From assembly GCF_004345605.1 (NCBI RefSeq), contig NZ_SLVY01000014.1, positions 62,001-126,000 of the forward strand: a DNA stretch of 64,000 nucleotides. Reading direction: 5' to 3'. Below the pieces are notes generated by a model that searched no databases, was not told the DNA's origin, and saw only the letters and a list, made by a program, of their open reading frames with translations. The DNA is from Rhodococcus sp. SMB37. Its GTDB lineage: Bacteria > Actinomycetota > Actinomycetes > Mycobacteriales > Mycobacteriaceae. Of this stretch, positions 8,415 through 16,521 are shown piece after piece (within the stretch, counting starts at the first letter, position 1; every line of letters starts with the position of its first letter). Position numbers and translations under genes: made by a program.

Positions 8415-9911
8415 ATGACACAGGCGCGGATCTGGGACGACACCCTCGACGACCTCTCCCGCCGCCGGACCCACGCGCACGGGATGGGTGGCCCAGAACG
8501 AGTGGCGAAGCATCGCGGCAAAGGCAAACTCGATGCGCGAGCGCGAATCGATCACCTGCTCGACAAAGGCAGTTTCCACGAGTTCGGCACGCTGGTCGGT
8601 GGGGAGATTGCCGCCGACGCCATTGTCGCCGGTTCGGGACTCATCCACGGAATGCCGGTGATGGTCGGGGCCGAGGACTTCACCACGCTCGCGGGCACGA
8701 TCTCGCCGGGCAGCAACTCCAAACGCTACCGGCTCGCCGAACTCGCTGTCCGCAACAAGGTCCCGCTCATCATGCTCCTCGAAGGGGCCGGGTTCCGCCC
8801 CACCGGAGATCACTACGGCAGAACCCCGACCGATCTGCTCGCACAGGCGCAGTGCTCGGGGAAGGTGCCGGTGGTCACCGCAGTGCTCGGTGCCTCTGCC
8901 GGGCACGGCGCGCTCATTGCACCGGTCTCGGACTTCGCCATCATGAGCCGGCAGGGCGCGATATTCACCGCCGGTCCGCCGGTCGTGAAAGTGTCCACCG
9001 GAGAGGATGTCTCCAAGGAGAATCTCGGCGGACCCGACGTCGCCATCGCAAGCGGACTGATCCACAACGTGGCCGACACCGATGAAGAAGTCCTCGACGA
9101 GATCCGCCGCTACCTGTCGTACTTCCCACCGAGCGCGTGGTCGTACCCCATCGCGACCGAGCCCGACGAGTTCTCCGAGCCCCGCGACACCCCCGAGCTT
9201 CTCGACATCATCTCCCGCGACAACCGCAGCACCTACGACATGAGATCCGTGATCGACACGGTCGTCGACACGAAGGACTGGTTCGAGGTGCAACCCGACT
9301 TCGGGCGGGCAATCATCTGCGGGTTGGCGCACTTGGGAGGTCACCCGGTGGCGGTTGTCGCGAATCAGCCGCAGGTGATCGCCGGGTCGATCGACTCCGA
9401 CGCGGCCGACAAAGCAGCCCATTTCATCTCGGTCGCCGACGCGTTCCACCTGCCGCTCGTGTTCCTCGCCGACAATCCGGGGATGCTGCCGGGCAGTGAA
9501 TCCGAACGCGATGGCGTGCTCCGCAGTGGGGCCAGGATGTTCGTCGCGCAGACCACCGCGACGACGATGAAAATGCATGTGACGCTGCGGAAAGCGTACG
9601 GTTTCGGGTCCATGGTGATGTCGCTGATCGGGTTCGACGGGCAGGTCGCCGCGTACGCCTACCCCGGCGCGACGATGGGTGCGATGAGCGCTGATGCCCT
9701 CAGCGGTGCGTCGAATGCGGACGACGGCCTCGCGGCGTCACTTCGAGAAATGGAGCTCGAGGCGTCGTACCGTTCCGCTGAACACATGGGTTTCGACGAA
9801 CTCATCAGTCCCGAAGAAACCCGCAATGCCCTGCTCACATCGTTGCAGCGGGGAATCTATGCACGACAAGCAGTAGCGGAGCCGGTGAGCCGCTGTGCGA
9901 TCGTCCCCTGA
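8415..9911 (+). CDS. Acyl-CoA carboxylase carboxyltransferase (beta) subunit
   Basis: This is 498 aa from the ATG at 8415 with GAAGGA 6 bases upstream. An in-frame ATG at 8391 overlaps the P450 stop (ATGA) and could be used by coupling. The N-terminal half has GPERVAKHRGKGKLDARARI and a GASAGHGAL oxyanion region. The C-terminal half has FLADNPGMLPG and a second crotonase-like lobe, as in PccB/AccD proteins. These transfer carboxyl from biotin to an acyl-CoA. No biotin carboxylase/BCCP (alpha) gene lies in the window, so the partner must be encoded elsewhere, or the enzyme has another role such as decarboxylation. Confidence 0.9.
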   Translation: MTQARIWDDTLDDLSRRRTHAHGMGGPERVAKHRGKGKLDARARIDHLLDKGSFHEFGTLVGGEIAADAIVAGSGLIHGMPVMVGAEDFTTLAGTISPGSNSKRYRLAELAVRNKVPLIMLLEGAGFRPTGDHYGRTPTDLLAQAQCSGKVPVVTAVLGASAGHGALIAPVSDFAIMSRQGAIFTAGPPVVKVSTGEDVSKENLGGPDVAIASGLIHNVADTDEEVLDEIRRYLSYFPPSAWSYPIATEPDEFSEPRDTPELLDIISRDNRSTYDMRSVIDTVVDTKDWFEVQPDFGRAIICGLAHLGGHPVAVVANQPQVIAGSIDSDAADKAAHFISVADAFHLPLVFLADNPGMLPGSESERDGVLRSGARMFVAQTTATTMKMHVTLRKAYGFGSMVMSLIGFDGQVAAYAYPGATMGAMSADALSGASNADDGLAASLREMELEASYRSAEHMGFDELISPEETRNALLTSLQRGIYARQAVAEPVSRCAIVP

Positions 9912-9934
9912 GTCCGCTGATCCACCGATTTTCG

Positions 9935-9966
9935 CTGATAGACACTGCCACTGATAGACACTGCCA
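9935..9966. repeat. 16-bp perfect tandem duplication upstream of the acyl-CoA ligase
   Basis: CTGATAGACACTGCCA occurs twice back to back (9935-9950 and 9951-9966), ending two bases before the AGGAGAG ribosome-binding site at 9968-9974 of the ligase gene at 9980. It looks like a recent slippage duplication in the 68-base intergenic leader. Confidence 0.9.
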
Positions 9967-9979
9967 CAGGAGAGATGCG

Positions 9980-11617
9980 TTGAACGAATGGACTCTCGGC
10001 GAAGTGTTCGACGCCGTCGCAGATGCAGTACCCGAACGAATCATGACCGTCTGCGGTGATCGCAGGAGCACCTTCGGTGAATCCGCGGTGCGCACGCGGC
10101 GGTTCGCGAACTTCCTCGCCGAACGCGGGTTCGGAGCCCATACGGAAAGGGAGGGGCTCGAGCGGTGGGAGTGCGGTCAGGATCGCGTCGCCATGCTCAT
10201 GTACAACGATCTGTACCCCGATGTGCTGATCGGATGTCTCGAGGCGCGCGTCGTACCGGTCAACATCAATCCGCGCTACACGCCCCAGGAGATCCGCAGC
10301 CTCCTCGAATACATTGCGCCACGAGGAATCGTCTATCACCGGTCGTTCGGTCAGGTGGTATCCGAGGTCGTCAGCGGCAGCGCAGAGCTGAAGGACAGCG
10401 TGGAGTTGCTGGTGTCCGTCGACGACGGCACCGGTATTTCCGAACTGGACGGGACCGTGTCGTTCGATGAGGCGGTTGCGCAAGGTGATCCGGAGAAGTT
10501 GATCAAGGGATCACCCGACGACTTGATGATGATGTGCACCGGCGGCACCACGGGACGCCCCAAGGCTGTGCTGTGGCGGCAGGGCGACGCGTACGTCTCC
10601 TCCATGAACGGCTCCGACCACGAGTCCGACGAACCGATACGGACGCTCACCGCGTTGACGGGACAGAGCTGGTTCGCGGTGTCGCCCCTGTCGCACGCAG
10701 CGGGTACGTGGACGGCGTTCTCGGGTCTGCTGGCAGGCCAGACAGTCGTGCTCTACGACGATCGAAGTGCTTTCGATGCGCAGACAGCCCTGGAAATCGT
10801 CGAGAAGGAGCAAGTGTTGCTGATGACCATCGTCGGCGACGCCTATGCCGGACCACTTGTCGACGAGATGCGCAAGCGCCGACACAACTTCGATTCGTTG
10901 GTGGTCATTGCGAGCGGTGGAGCGGCAACGAATGCTGTCCATCGGAGAGCGTTCCTCGAACTGCTACCGCACGCGACGATCGTGGAAGGGTACGGATCGA
11001 CCGAGACCGGTGGCATGGGATTCGGACGAAGCAGCCGCGGTGCCGAGGTCGATACGTTCGCCCCGATGCCCGGGGGCGCTGCCGTGTCACACGACCGCAC
11101 CCGGCTCCTGAAACCGGGTGATGACGAGATCGGATGGGCCGCCCGGGCCGGTCGCGTCCCCCTCGGGTACTTCCGCGACCGGCAGGCCACCGAGAACACC
11201 TTCCCCGTGGTCGACGGTCAGCGGATGGCGATACCGGGCGACCGCGTGAGGATCGCGGACGACGGGTCACTCCGCCTGCTCGGCAGGGACTCTCTCGTGA
11301 TCAATACCGGCGGTGAGAAGGTCTTCGTCGAAGAGGTCGAGGAAGTGCTGCGCGCGCATCCGACAGTGATCGACGCCCTGGTGGTCGGTCGCGCCAGCGA
11401 ACGCTGGGGACAGGAAGTTGTCGCCCTGGTGCATGCGGTAGACGAGGCGCAGTGCTCCACCGAGGACTTGAAGAGTGCATGCGGAGAATCGTTGGCGAGG
11501 TACAAGATCCCGAAGCAATTCATGTTCGTCCCCGCGATACGCCGCCTCGGCAACGGAAAGCCCGACTACCGATGGGCAGCGCGACAGGTGCAGGTCGAGG
11601 GAACAGTGGTGTCATGA
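9980..11617 (+). CDS. Acyl-CoA synthetase (AMP-dependent ligase)
   Basis: This is 545 aa with a TTG start at 9980, supported by AGGAGAG at 9968-9974. An ATG at 9975 is out of frame. The ANL-family motifs are present: the P-loop-like CTGGTTGRPKAV near residue 185, GYGSTETGG (A5), and the C-terminal GNGKPDYR with the Lys that contacts the adenylate. It converts a carboxylic acid to its CoA thioester through an acyl-AMP. The stop codon overlaps the start of the next gene (ATGA at 11614), so expression is coupled to the DUF35-thiolase. Its place in the run suggests it activates the pathway's acid. Confidence 0.92.
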   Translation: MNEWTLGEVFDAVADAVPERIMTVCGDRRSTFGESAVRTRRFANFLAERGFGAHTEREGLERWECGQDRVAMLMYNDLYPDVLIGCLEARVVPVNINPRYTPQEIRSLLEYIAPRGIVYHRSFGQVVSEVVSGSAELKDSVELLVSVDDGTGISELDGTVSFDEAVAQGDPEKLIKGSPDDLMMMCTGGTTGRPKAVLWRQGDAYVSSMNGSDHESDEPIRTLTALTGQSWFAVSPLSHAAGTWTAFSGLLAGQTVVLYDDRSAFDAQTALEIVEKEQVLLMTIVGDAYAGPLVDEMRKRRHNFDSLVVIASGGAATNAVHRRAFLELLPHATIVEGYGSTETGGMGFGRSSRGAEVDTFAPMPGGAAVSHDRTRLLKPGDDEIGWAARAGRVPLGYFRDRQATENTFPVVDGQRMAIPGDRVRIADDGSLRLLGRDSLVINTGGEKVFVEEVEEVLRAHPTVIDALVVGRASERWGQEVVALVHAVDEAQCSTEDLKSACGESLARYKIPKQFMFVPAIRRLGNGKPDYRWAARQVQVEGTVVS

Positions 11618-13269
11618 GCGCACCCACCACACGCCTGGCACCATCGATCTCACCCGAGACGGAATTCTTCTGGACATCCGGTGCCGACGGCTGCCTGCGA
11701 ATTCAGGAATGCCGCTCCTGCTCGGCGCTGATCCATCCACCGCGCCCCGCCTGTCGCTATTGCCACGGCAGCGAGATGGGTGTGCGCGTCGTTTCCGGCT
11801 TTGCGACGCTCATCGGCTTCACCGTCAACCACAGGTTCGCTCCGCCGGGAATGCCGCCGCCGTACATCGTCGCGCAGGTGGCGCTCGAGGACGATCCACG
11901 CGTGCGCCTCACGACCAACGCGGTCGAATGTGCGGCCGACGACCTCGCACTCGGTCTGCGGATGGAAGTGGTCTTCGAGAAGGCAGAAGAGGTGTGGCTT
12001 CCGCTGTTCCGTCCGGCTGAACCTGGAGCGGTGACGGAACTGCCGGCCGACGAACCGGACGCCGCCGCGATCCGCCGCAGTGTGCGACCCATGGCGAGTA
12101 CGGACAAGTTCGAGGACAAGGTGGCGCTCACCGGAATCGGTATGTCGCGCATCGGCCGTCGTTTCATGGTCGATCCGTTGTCGTTGACCATCGACGCCTG
12201 CCGCGCCGCGATCGACGACGCGGGTCTCACCGTCGACGACATCGACGGACTGTCCACCTATCCGGGTGCTGGGTCTCTCGGGCCATTCACCGAAGGCGGA
12301 ATCACGGCGGTCGAATCGACACTCGGACTGGAACCCACCTGGCACAACGGCGCCGCGGAGACGTTCGGTCCTGGTGGATCGGTGATCGCAGCGATGCTCG
12401 CGGTGGCATCGGGCCTCGCGCGGCATGTCTTGTGTTTCCGGACTGTGTGGGAATCGACTTACAGCGAACTCGTGCGTACGGGTCGCACGGCGCCGGGCGG
12501 AGCACTGTCGGACGAGTGGTTCGCACCGTTCGGCGCGGTATCGGCCGCACACCTGCTGGCCCAGACCGCGCAGCGCCATTTCCATCGATACGGGACAGAT
12601 CGCGAAACGCTCGGCTGGATAGCGCTCAATCAACGTGCGAATGCCGCCCGGACTGCAGAGGCGATCTACCGCGATCCCCTCACGATGGACGAGTACCTGG
12701 GTGCCCGCCCGATCACGACACCGTTCGGTCTCTACGACTGCGACGTGCCGTGCGACGGTGCGGTTGCGGTCATCGTGTCGGCCCGCGACACCGCGCGCGA
12801 CCTCGCGCAACCGCCGGTGTTCGTCGAAGCGGTCGGTACCCAGATACTCGAGCGGCTCGACTGGGACCAGAGCACCCTCACCCACGAACCTCAGGTCCTC
12901 GGACAGGCCGCGCACCTGTGGAGTCGCACCACGCTGCGCCCCGACGACGTCGACGTCGCCGAACTCTACGACGGATTCACCTTCAACTGCCTGTCGTGGA
13001 TCGAAGCACTGGGCTTCTGCGATATCGGAGACGCAAAGGACTTCCTCGACAAGGGAACGAACATTGCGCTCGACGGAAGGCTGCCGTTGAACACCCACGG
13101 AGGTCAGCTCTCGCATGGACGCACCCACGGGATGGGACTCGTGCACGAGGCGATCACTCAGATGCGCGGACACGGCGGGGAACGTCAGGTGCGCGACGCA
13201 CGTATCGCTGTGGTCAGCAGCGGCGGGCTCACACCGAGCGGTGTCATGTTGTTGAGGGCCGGCCGATGA
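11614..13269 (+). CDS. Fused DUF35 OB-fold protein and SCP-x/Ltp2-like thiolase
   Basis: This is 551 aa from the ATG at 11614, overlapping the ligase stop. Residues 1-130 form a DUF35 unit with a rubredoxin-like zinc ribbon (Cys33, Cys36, Cys47, Cys50) and an OB-fold. Residues 165-551 are a thiolase of the lipid-transfer-protein type (NTHGGQLSHG near the C-terminus, LYDGFTFN). No typical nucleophilic Cys is visible where thiolases have it. In mycobacterial sterol breakdown the separate proteins ChsH2 (DUF35) and Ltp2 form a retro-aldolase that releases a short side chain. This fusion may do the same C-C cleavage on another substrate. Function is inferred from family. Confidence 0.88.
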   Translation: MSAPTTRLAPSISPETEFFWTSGADGCLRIQECRSCSALIHPPRPACRYCHGSEMGVRVVSGFATLIGFTVNHRFAPPGMPPPYIVAQVALEDDPRVRLTTNAVECAADDLALGLRMEVVFEKAEEVWLPLFRPAEPGAVTELPADEPDAAAIRRSVRPMASTDKFEDKVALTGIGMSRIGRRFMVDPLSLTIDACRAAIDDAGLTVDDIDGLSTYPGAGSLGPFTEGGITAVESTLGLEPTWHNGAAETFGPGGSVIAAMLAVASGLARHVLCFRTVWESTYSELVRTGRTAPGGALSDEWFAPFGAVSAAHLLAQTAQRHFHRYGTDRETLGWIALNQRANAARTAEAIYRDPLTMDEYLGARPITTPFGLYDCDVPCDGAVAVIVSARDTARDLAQPPVFVEAVGTQILERLDWDQSTLTHEPQVLGQAAHLWSRTTLRPDDVDVAELYDGFTFNCLSWIEALGFCDIGDAKDFLDKGTNIALDGRLPLNTHGGQLSHGRTHGMGLVHEAITQMRGHGGERQVRDARIAVVSSGGLTPSGVMLLRAGR

Positions 13270-14144
13270 ACGCTGCAGACGTCGGAGAGCTCGACGACAC
13301 CGTGGCCGCTCACACCGTAGAAGTCCACGGGGTGCAGACCTCGGCATTGTGCTCGTACGTGGAGCGACCACGCGCAGTCATCGTCGCGTTGCACGGCGGC
13401 GCCACAACCTCTCGATACTTCGATCTGGAGGGACGCCCCGAACTGTCGCTGCTCCGCACGGCGGCGACGCTCGGCTACACCGTCCTCGCGATCGACCGCC
13501 CGGGCTACGCAGATTCGTTCGAATGCCAGGAACGGTTCGACGATCCCGCCACCCGCGTCGACGCTGCGTACGGTGCTGTGGACGCGCTGCTCGAGGGTTG
13601 TTCACGCGGAGCCGGTGTCTTCCTTCTTGCTCACTCGGCGGGCTGCGACCTCGGTCTCCGGATGGCCGCGGATCCGCGGGGTGCCTCGTTGCTCGGTGTC
13701 GAACTCGCGGGCACCGGCACACGCAAGCAACGCGAGGCGCTCGAGATCATCAAGCGGATGCGGACCACGCGCAACCGGGGAGCCATCCGGGATCTGCTGT
13801 GGTACCCGGAGGAGCTGTACCCGCCGGAGGTGCGTGGCGGTCGCAGCCTCACGTGCATCACCCCTCGATACGAGGCGGTGGTCGCAGCCGAATGGCCGAG
13901 GGACTTCATGCGTCTCGCTCCCGAGGTCCGCATTCCGGTTCGCTACACCTATGCCGAGCACGAAAAGGTATGGGAGACCGACGATGATCTGCGGGCCGAG
14001 ATCAAGGCTGCGTTCCTCGCGGCTCCGCGGTTCGTCGAACATCGGCAGACAGGCAGCGGACACAACATGAGTGTGGGGTTCGCGGCGGCCGAGTATCACC
14101 GTGGCGTGGTGGCGTTCGTCGAAGCGTGTGCAGCACGCGGGTAG
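13266..14144 (+). CDS. Alpha/beta-hydrolase
   Basis: This is 292 aa from the ATG at 13266, which overlaps the stop of the preceding gene (ATGA). Much longer upstream reading in this frame is a shadow. Features are ALHGGATTS (oxyanion loop, residues 41-49), LAHSAG with nucleophile Ser124, and GSGHNMS near the C-terminus with the catalytic His. The family includes esterases, C-C hydrolases and thioesterases. It is the last gene of the plus-strand run 7156-14144 and is followed, after 6 bases, by the convergent EspG gene. Hydrolysis of a product of the fused thiolase is a reasonable guess, not shown. Confidence 0.87.
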   Translation: MNAADVGELDDTVAAHTVEVHGVQTSALCSYVERPRAVIVALHGGATTSRYFDLEGRPELSLLRTAATLGYTVLAIDRPGYADSFECQERFDDPATRVDAAYGAVDALLEGCSRGAGVFLLAHSAGCDLGLRMAADPRGASLLGVELAGTGTRKQREALEIIKRMRTTRNRGAIRDLLWYPEELYPPEVRGGRSLTCITPRYEAVVAAEWPRDFMRLAPEVRIPVRYTYAEHEKVWETDDDLRAEIKAAFLAAPRFVEHRQTGSGHNMSVGFAAAEYHRGVVAFVEACAARG

Positions 14145-14150
14145 CGCCCG

Positions 14151-14885
14151 TCACCAGGGTGTCGGTGCGTCCTGTCGTCGGCGGGCGCGCGCCCGGCCGA
14201 TCCGGCGGGTGAGTTCGTCGCGCAGAATATCGTTGGTAGCGGGCAGCACTCGCGTGTCTGCGCCCGGCATGAACATGTAGCGACCGTCGTCGACGACATC
14301 GAACCAGCCGATGTCGGCTTCCGTGGTGAAGCGGCCGTGAGCATTCGGGGCGAGCAGCCGGATGCTGCCCGCACCGGAACGGTCGCGGAGAAGGAGGCGG
14401 CGCAGCGCCCGCGGTTCGCTCTCGCCGATCTGCTCCCTCACGGATGTGGTGCCGCTGGGTTCGGTGAGTTCGCGCATCGACGCGGCTCGAGCCTGCTCAC
14501 GTCCGCGTGGCGCATCCGGGATCTGTGCGACGACGGCACGGGGAAGCGCATCCGACTGGACAGGAGTGATCTGGATGTCGCCGGAGACGTGCTGGCGTGC
14601 GACGACGGCGAATGCGCCTTCAGCTCCGCCACGCACTCGTATGTCTGCATTCCCTGCGGTGCCGTACACCTCGACGGCTATCTCGCCCGCGTGCAGGATG
14701 CGGATCGCGTGCTCGAGGCGCGGATCGGCCAGTTCCCGACGCCACTCGTGAGCGGCGTGCAGGTTGGCGTCGTGTTCGTCCTCCCACATCGACGTCGATC
14801 GATAGCGCAGGGGGAACGGAAACTCGTCGCTCCCCGCCGTGGTCCACAGCGACAGGAAACGGTCGGGCGTGATATTCCATGTCAA
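14151..14885 (-). CDS. EspG-family ESX secretion chaperone
   Basis: This is 244 aa with a TTG start at 14885 that overlaps the upstream stop (TTGA); GGAG lies about 10 bases upstream. The N-terminal FLSLWTTAGSDEFPFPL followed by a long run of beta strands, and the C-terminal helix LRDELTRRIG, resemble the EspG family. In mycobacteria EspG binds the tip of PE-PPE dimers in the cytosol and delivers them to type VII (ESX) secretion. It is translationally coupled to the PPE-like gene upstream, as expected for a chaperone-substrate pair. No ESX core component (EccB, C, D, E or MycP) is in the window. Confidence 0.75.
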   Translation of the reverse strand: MTWNITPDRFLSLWTTAGSDEFPFPLRYRSTSMWEDEHDANLHAAHEWRRELADPRLEHAIRILHAGEIAVEVYGTAGNADIRVRGGAEGAFAVVARQHVSGDIQITPVQSDALPRAVVAQIPDAPRGREQARAASMRELTEPSGTTSVREQIGESEPRALRRLLLRDRSGAGSIRLLAPNAHGRFTTEADIGWFDVVDDGRYMFMPGADTRVLPATNDILRDELTRRIGRARARRRQDAPTPW

Positions 14886-16189
14886 AGCGGGTCAACTCCT
14901 AGGACGGGCGGGGCGGTGTCGGGGAGCGACCCGATCAGTTCGTTTCCGTGATCGTTCGTGACGAGATAACTCGCGACCCTTTGTTCATCTTCGTTGCCGC
15001 GCTGCTGACCACCCATCATGCCGGGATACATTCCCATCGGACGCATCGAACCGGCGCGCGCAGCGGCTCCTCCCTGTTGGGACGCGGCAGGTGTCGGGGC
15101 GGCAGCCGCGCCGACGCCGCCGACAGCGCCCGGTCCGAGCGCGGAGCCACCGCCACTACCAGCGCCACCTCCGGCCGTGCCGCCACCGCCGTAGCCTCCG
15201 CTTCCGGGTATGCCCGAGCCGGTGGTCGAAGAACCATACGGTTGACCTGTCGCGCTGCCGGGGAGGGTTGATGTCGGGGCCGTCGAGGTCGGTGACGTGC
15301 GGGCCGATTCCGATCCCGGCGAGCCCGCCCGCTCGGATTCCGCAGACTGCGCCTGTCCGTTCTGAGACCGATTGGTCTCGGAACTGTCGGTCGTATTGCT
15401 GCCATCCACTGCGGTCGCTGCAGATCCGGACGGCTGACTGCCCCCTGCCCCGCTCCCATTCGAGACTGCCGCTGCGCTGTTGCCGCCGCCGGATGCGAAC
15501 GGGCTCGCGAACCCCGAGGGGGTCGTGCTTGCGGCGCCGGCACTGGTGGAGTCCTGGGGTGGGGGTAGTACCGGTACCGCAGATCCGGAATCGCGGTAGT
15601 ACGGCTTGTAGAGCGATTCCATGACTCGGACCGCCTGCTGCCGTGCAGCCTCTTCCTGCCGCTCTCTGTCGGCCGCGGCGACGGGACTGATCACGTCCAT
15701 CGGCAACGGGACGGAGATCGACGGGGGAGTGACCGACGACTTCACTCGAGCACCGACGTCCGCCGCGATCTGGAGTTTCTCCGACACCGCGAGCGACGCA
15801 TCGCTCAGCCGCTGCGCGGAGGTACCGAACAGCTCCGTCGCCGACGATGCGGCGTCCGCGGCGTCGCCTTCCCAATGTTGGGCGATCTTGTCGCGGATCA
15901 TGGCGGTGGCCACGGAGACCGTGAAGCTGAATACCGTTCCGAGGTTTCTCCATTCACTCGCGAGTGTGGTCATCGCGAGCGGGCTGATCGTCTGACTGAG
16001 CTGATAGATCGCCTCGTGTTCCATGCCGTGGAAATTCTCGAACTGCGCGATGTAGTCGGGGTCGACGCCGCTGTCCACCCGCCCGGCCAATTCGTCGTGG
16101 CGGGCTTGGCGACGCGCGACCGACTCCGGTGGCACGGACCCCAGCAACGGGGTGAGGAGTTCGTGGATCGGGTTGTCGGTGTCGGACAT
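14882..16189 (-). CDS. PPE-like ESX substrate with long low-complexity tail
   Basis: This is 435 aa from the ATG at 16189, which has AGGAG 8 bases upstream; a GTG at 16195 is an alternative. Residues 1-160 are helical and contain a WEG turn (QHWEGDAADA), like the N-terminal hairpin of WXG100/PPE proteins. Residues 200-380 are Gly/Ser/Ala/Pro/Thr-rich, with GGGYGGGG-type runs, and probably disordered. The C-terminus (EDEQRVASYLVTNDHG) is ordered and conserved-looking. It is encoded directly upstream of EspG, with which it probably binds. It is probably secreted through an ESX system. No catalytic domain is seen. Confidence 0.7.
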   Translation of the reverse strand: MSDTDNPIHELLTPLLGSVPPESVARRQARHDELAGRVDSGVDPDYIAQFENFHGMEHEAIYQLSQTISPLAMTTLASEWRNLGTVFSFTVSVATAMIRDKIAQHWEGDAADAASSATELFGTSAQRLSDASLAVSEKLQIAADVGARVKSSVTPPSISVPLPMDVISPVAAADRERQEEAARQQAVRVMESLYKPYYRDSGSAVPVLPPPQDSTSAGAASTTPSGFASPFASGGGNSAAAVSNGSGAGGSQPSGSAATAVDGSNTTDSSETNRSQNGQAQSAESERAGSPGSESARTSPTSTAPTSTLPGSATGQPYGSSTTGSGIPGSGGYGGGGTAGGGAGSGGGSALGPGAVGGVGAAAAPTPAASQQGGAAARAGSMRPMGMYPGMMGGQQRGNEDEQRVASYLVTNDHGNELIGSLPDTAPPVLGVDPL

Positions 16190-16191
16190 CG

Positions 16192-16521
16192 TCACAACTC
16201 CTGGTCGATGGTGGCGAGCCGGCGGGCCCAGTCGAACTCTGCGTCGAGGAAGGCCTCGCCGCCGGAGGCGAAGGCGTCGCGGAGGTGGGTGAAGGCGACG
16301 ATGTACTGCTCGACGCGCTCCTTGGCCGATTCGGGGGTGCCTGAACCCTTGCGCGAGAAGCCGGCGGCGAGTTGCTGGGCTGACTCGAATTCGCCGAATC
16401 CATGAGCTTCGCCGAGATTTCGTGTGATGTCCGATGCCCTGTCGAGCTCTTTGAGCACGGCGTCGCAGATGGCGAGGATCTCGTCGATCACATGTGGTTC
16501 GAGGCGGACGAACTCGCTCAC
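16192..16521 (-). CDS. Small helical ESX/WXG100-like protein
   Basis: This is 109 aa from a GTG at 16521 with AAAGAGG just upstream; the frame extends further but into the lipoprotein gene. The sequence is almost entirely predicted helix with a central glycine turn (HGFGEFESAQ), matching the size and hairpin layout of WXG100/PE-like proteins, although no exact WxG is present. The start overlaps the lipoprotein stop by four bases (GTGA), and its stop abuts the PPE-like gene. A heterodimer with the PPE-like protein is the simplest idea. I do not recognise a named family. Confidence 0.65.
   Translation of the reverse strand: MSEFVRLEPHVIDEILAICDAVLKELDRASDITRNLGEAHGFGEFESAQQLAAGFSRKGSGTPESAKERVEQYIVAFTHLRDAFASGGEAFLDAEFDWARRLATIDQEL

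Noticed and set aside
12432..14144. A 570-aa version of the alpha/beta hydrolase
   Set aside because: The added part is a shadow of the DUF35-thiolase. The ATG at 13266 gives a normal-length hydrolase with a four-base overlap.
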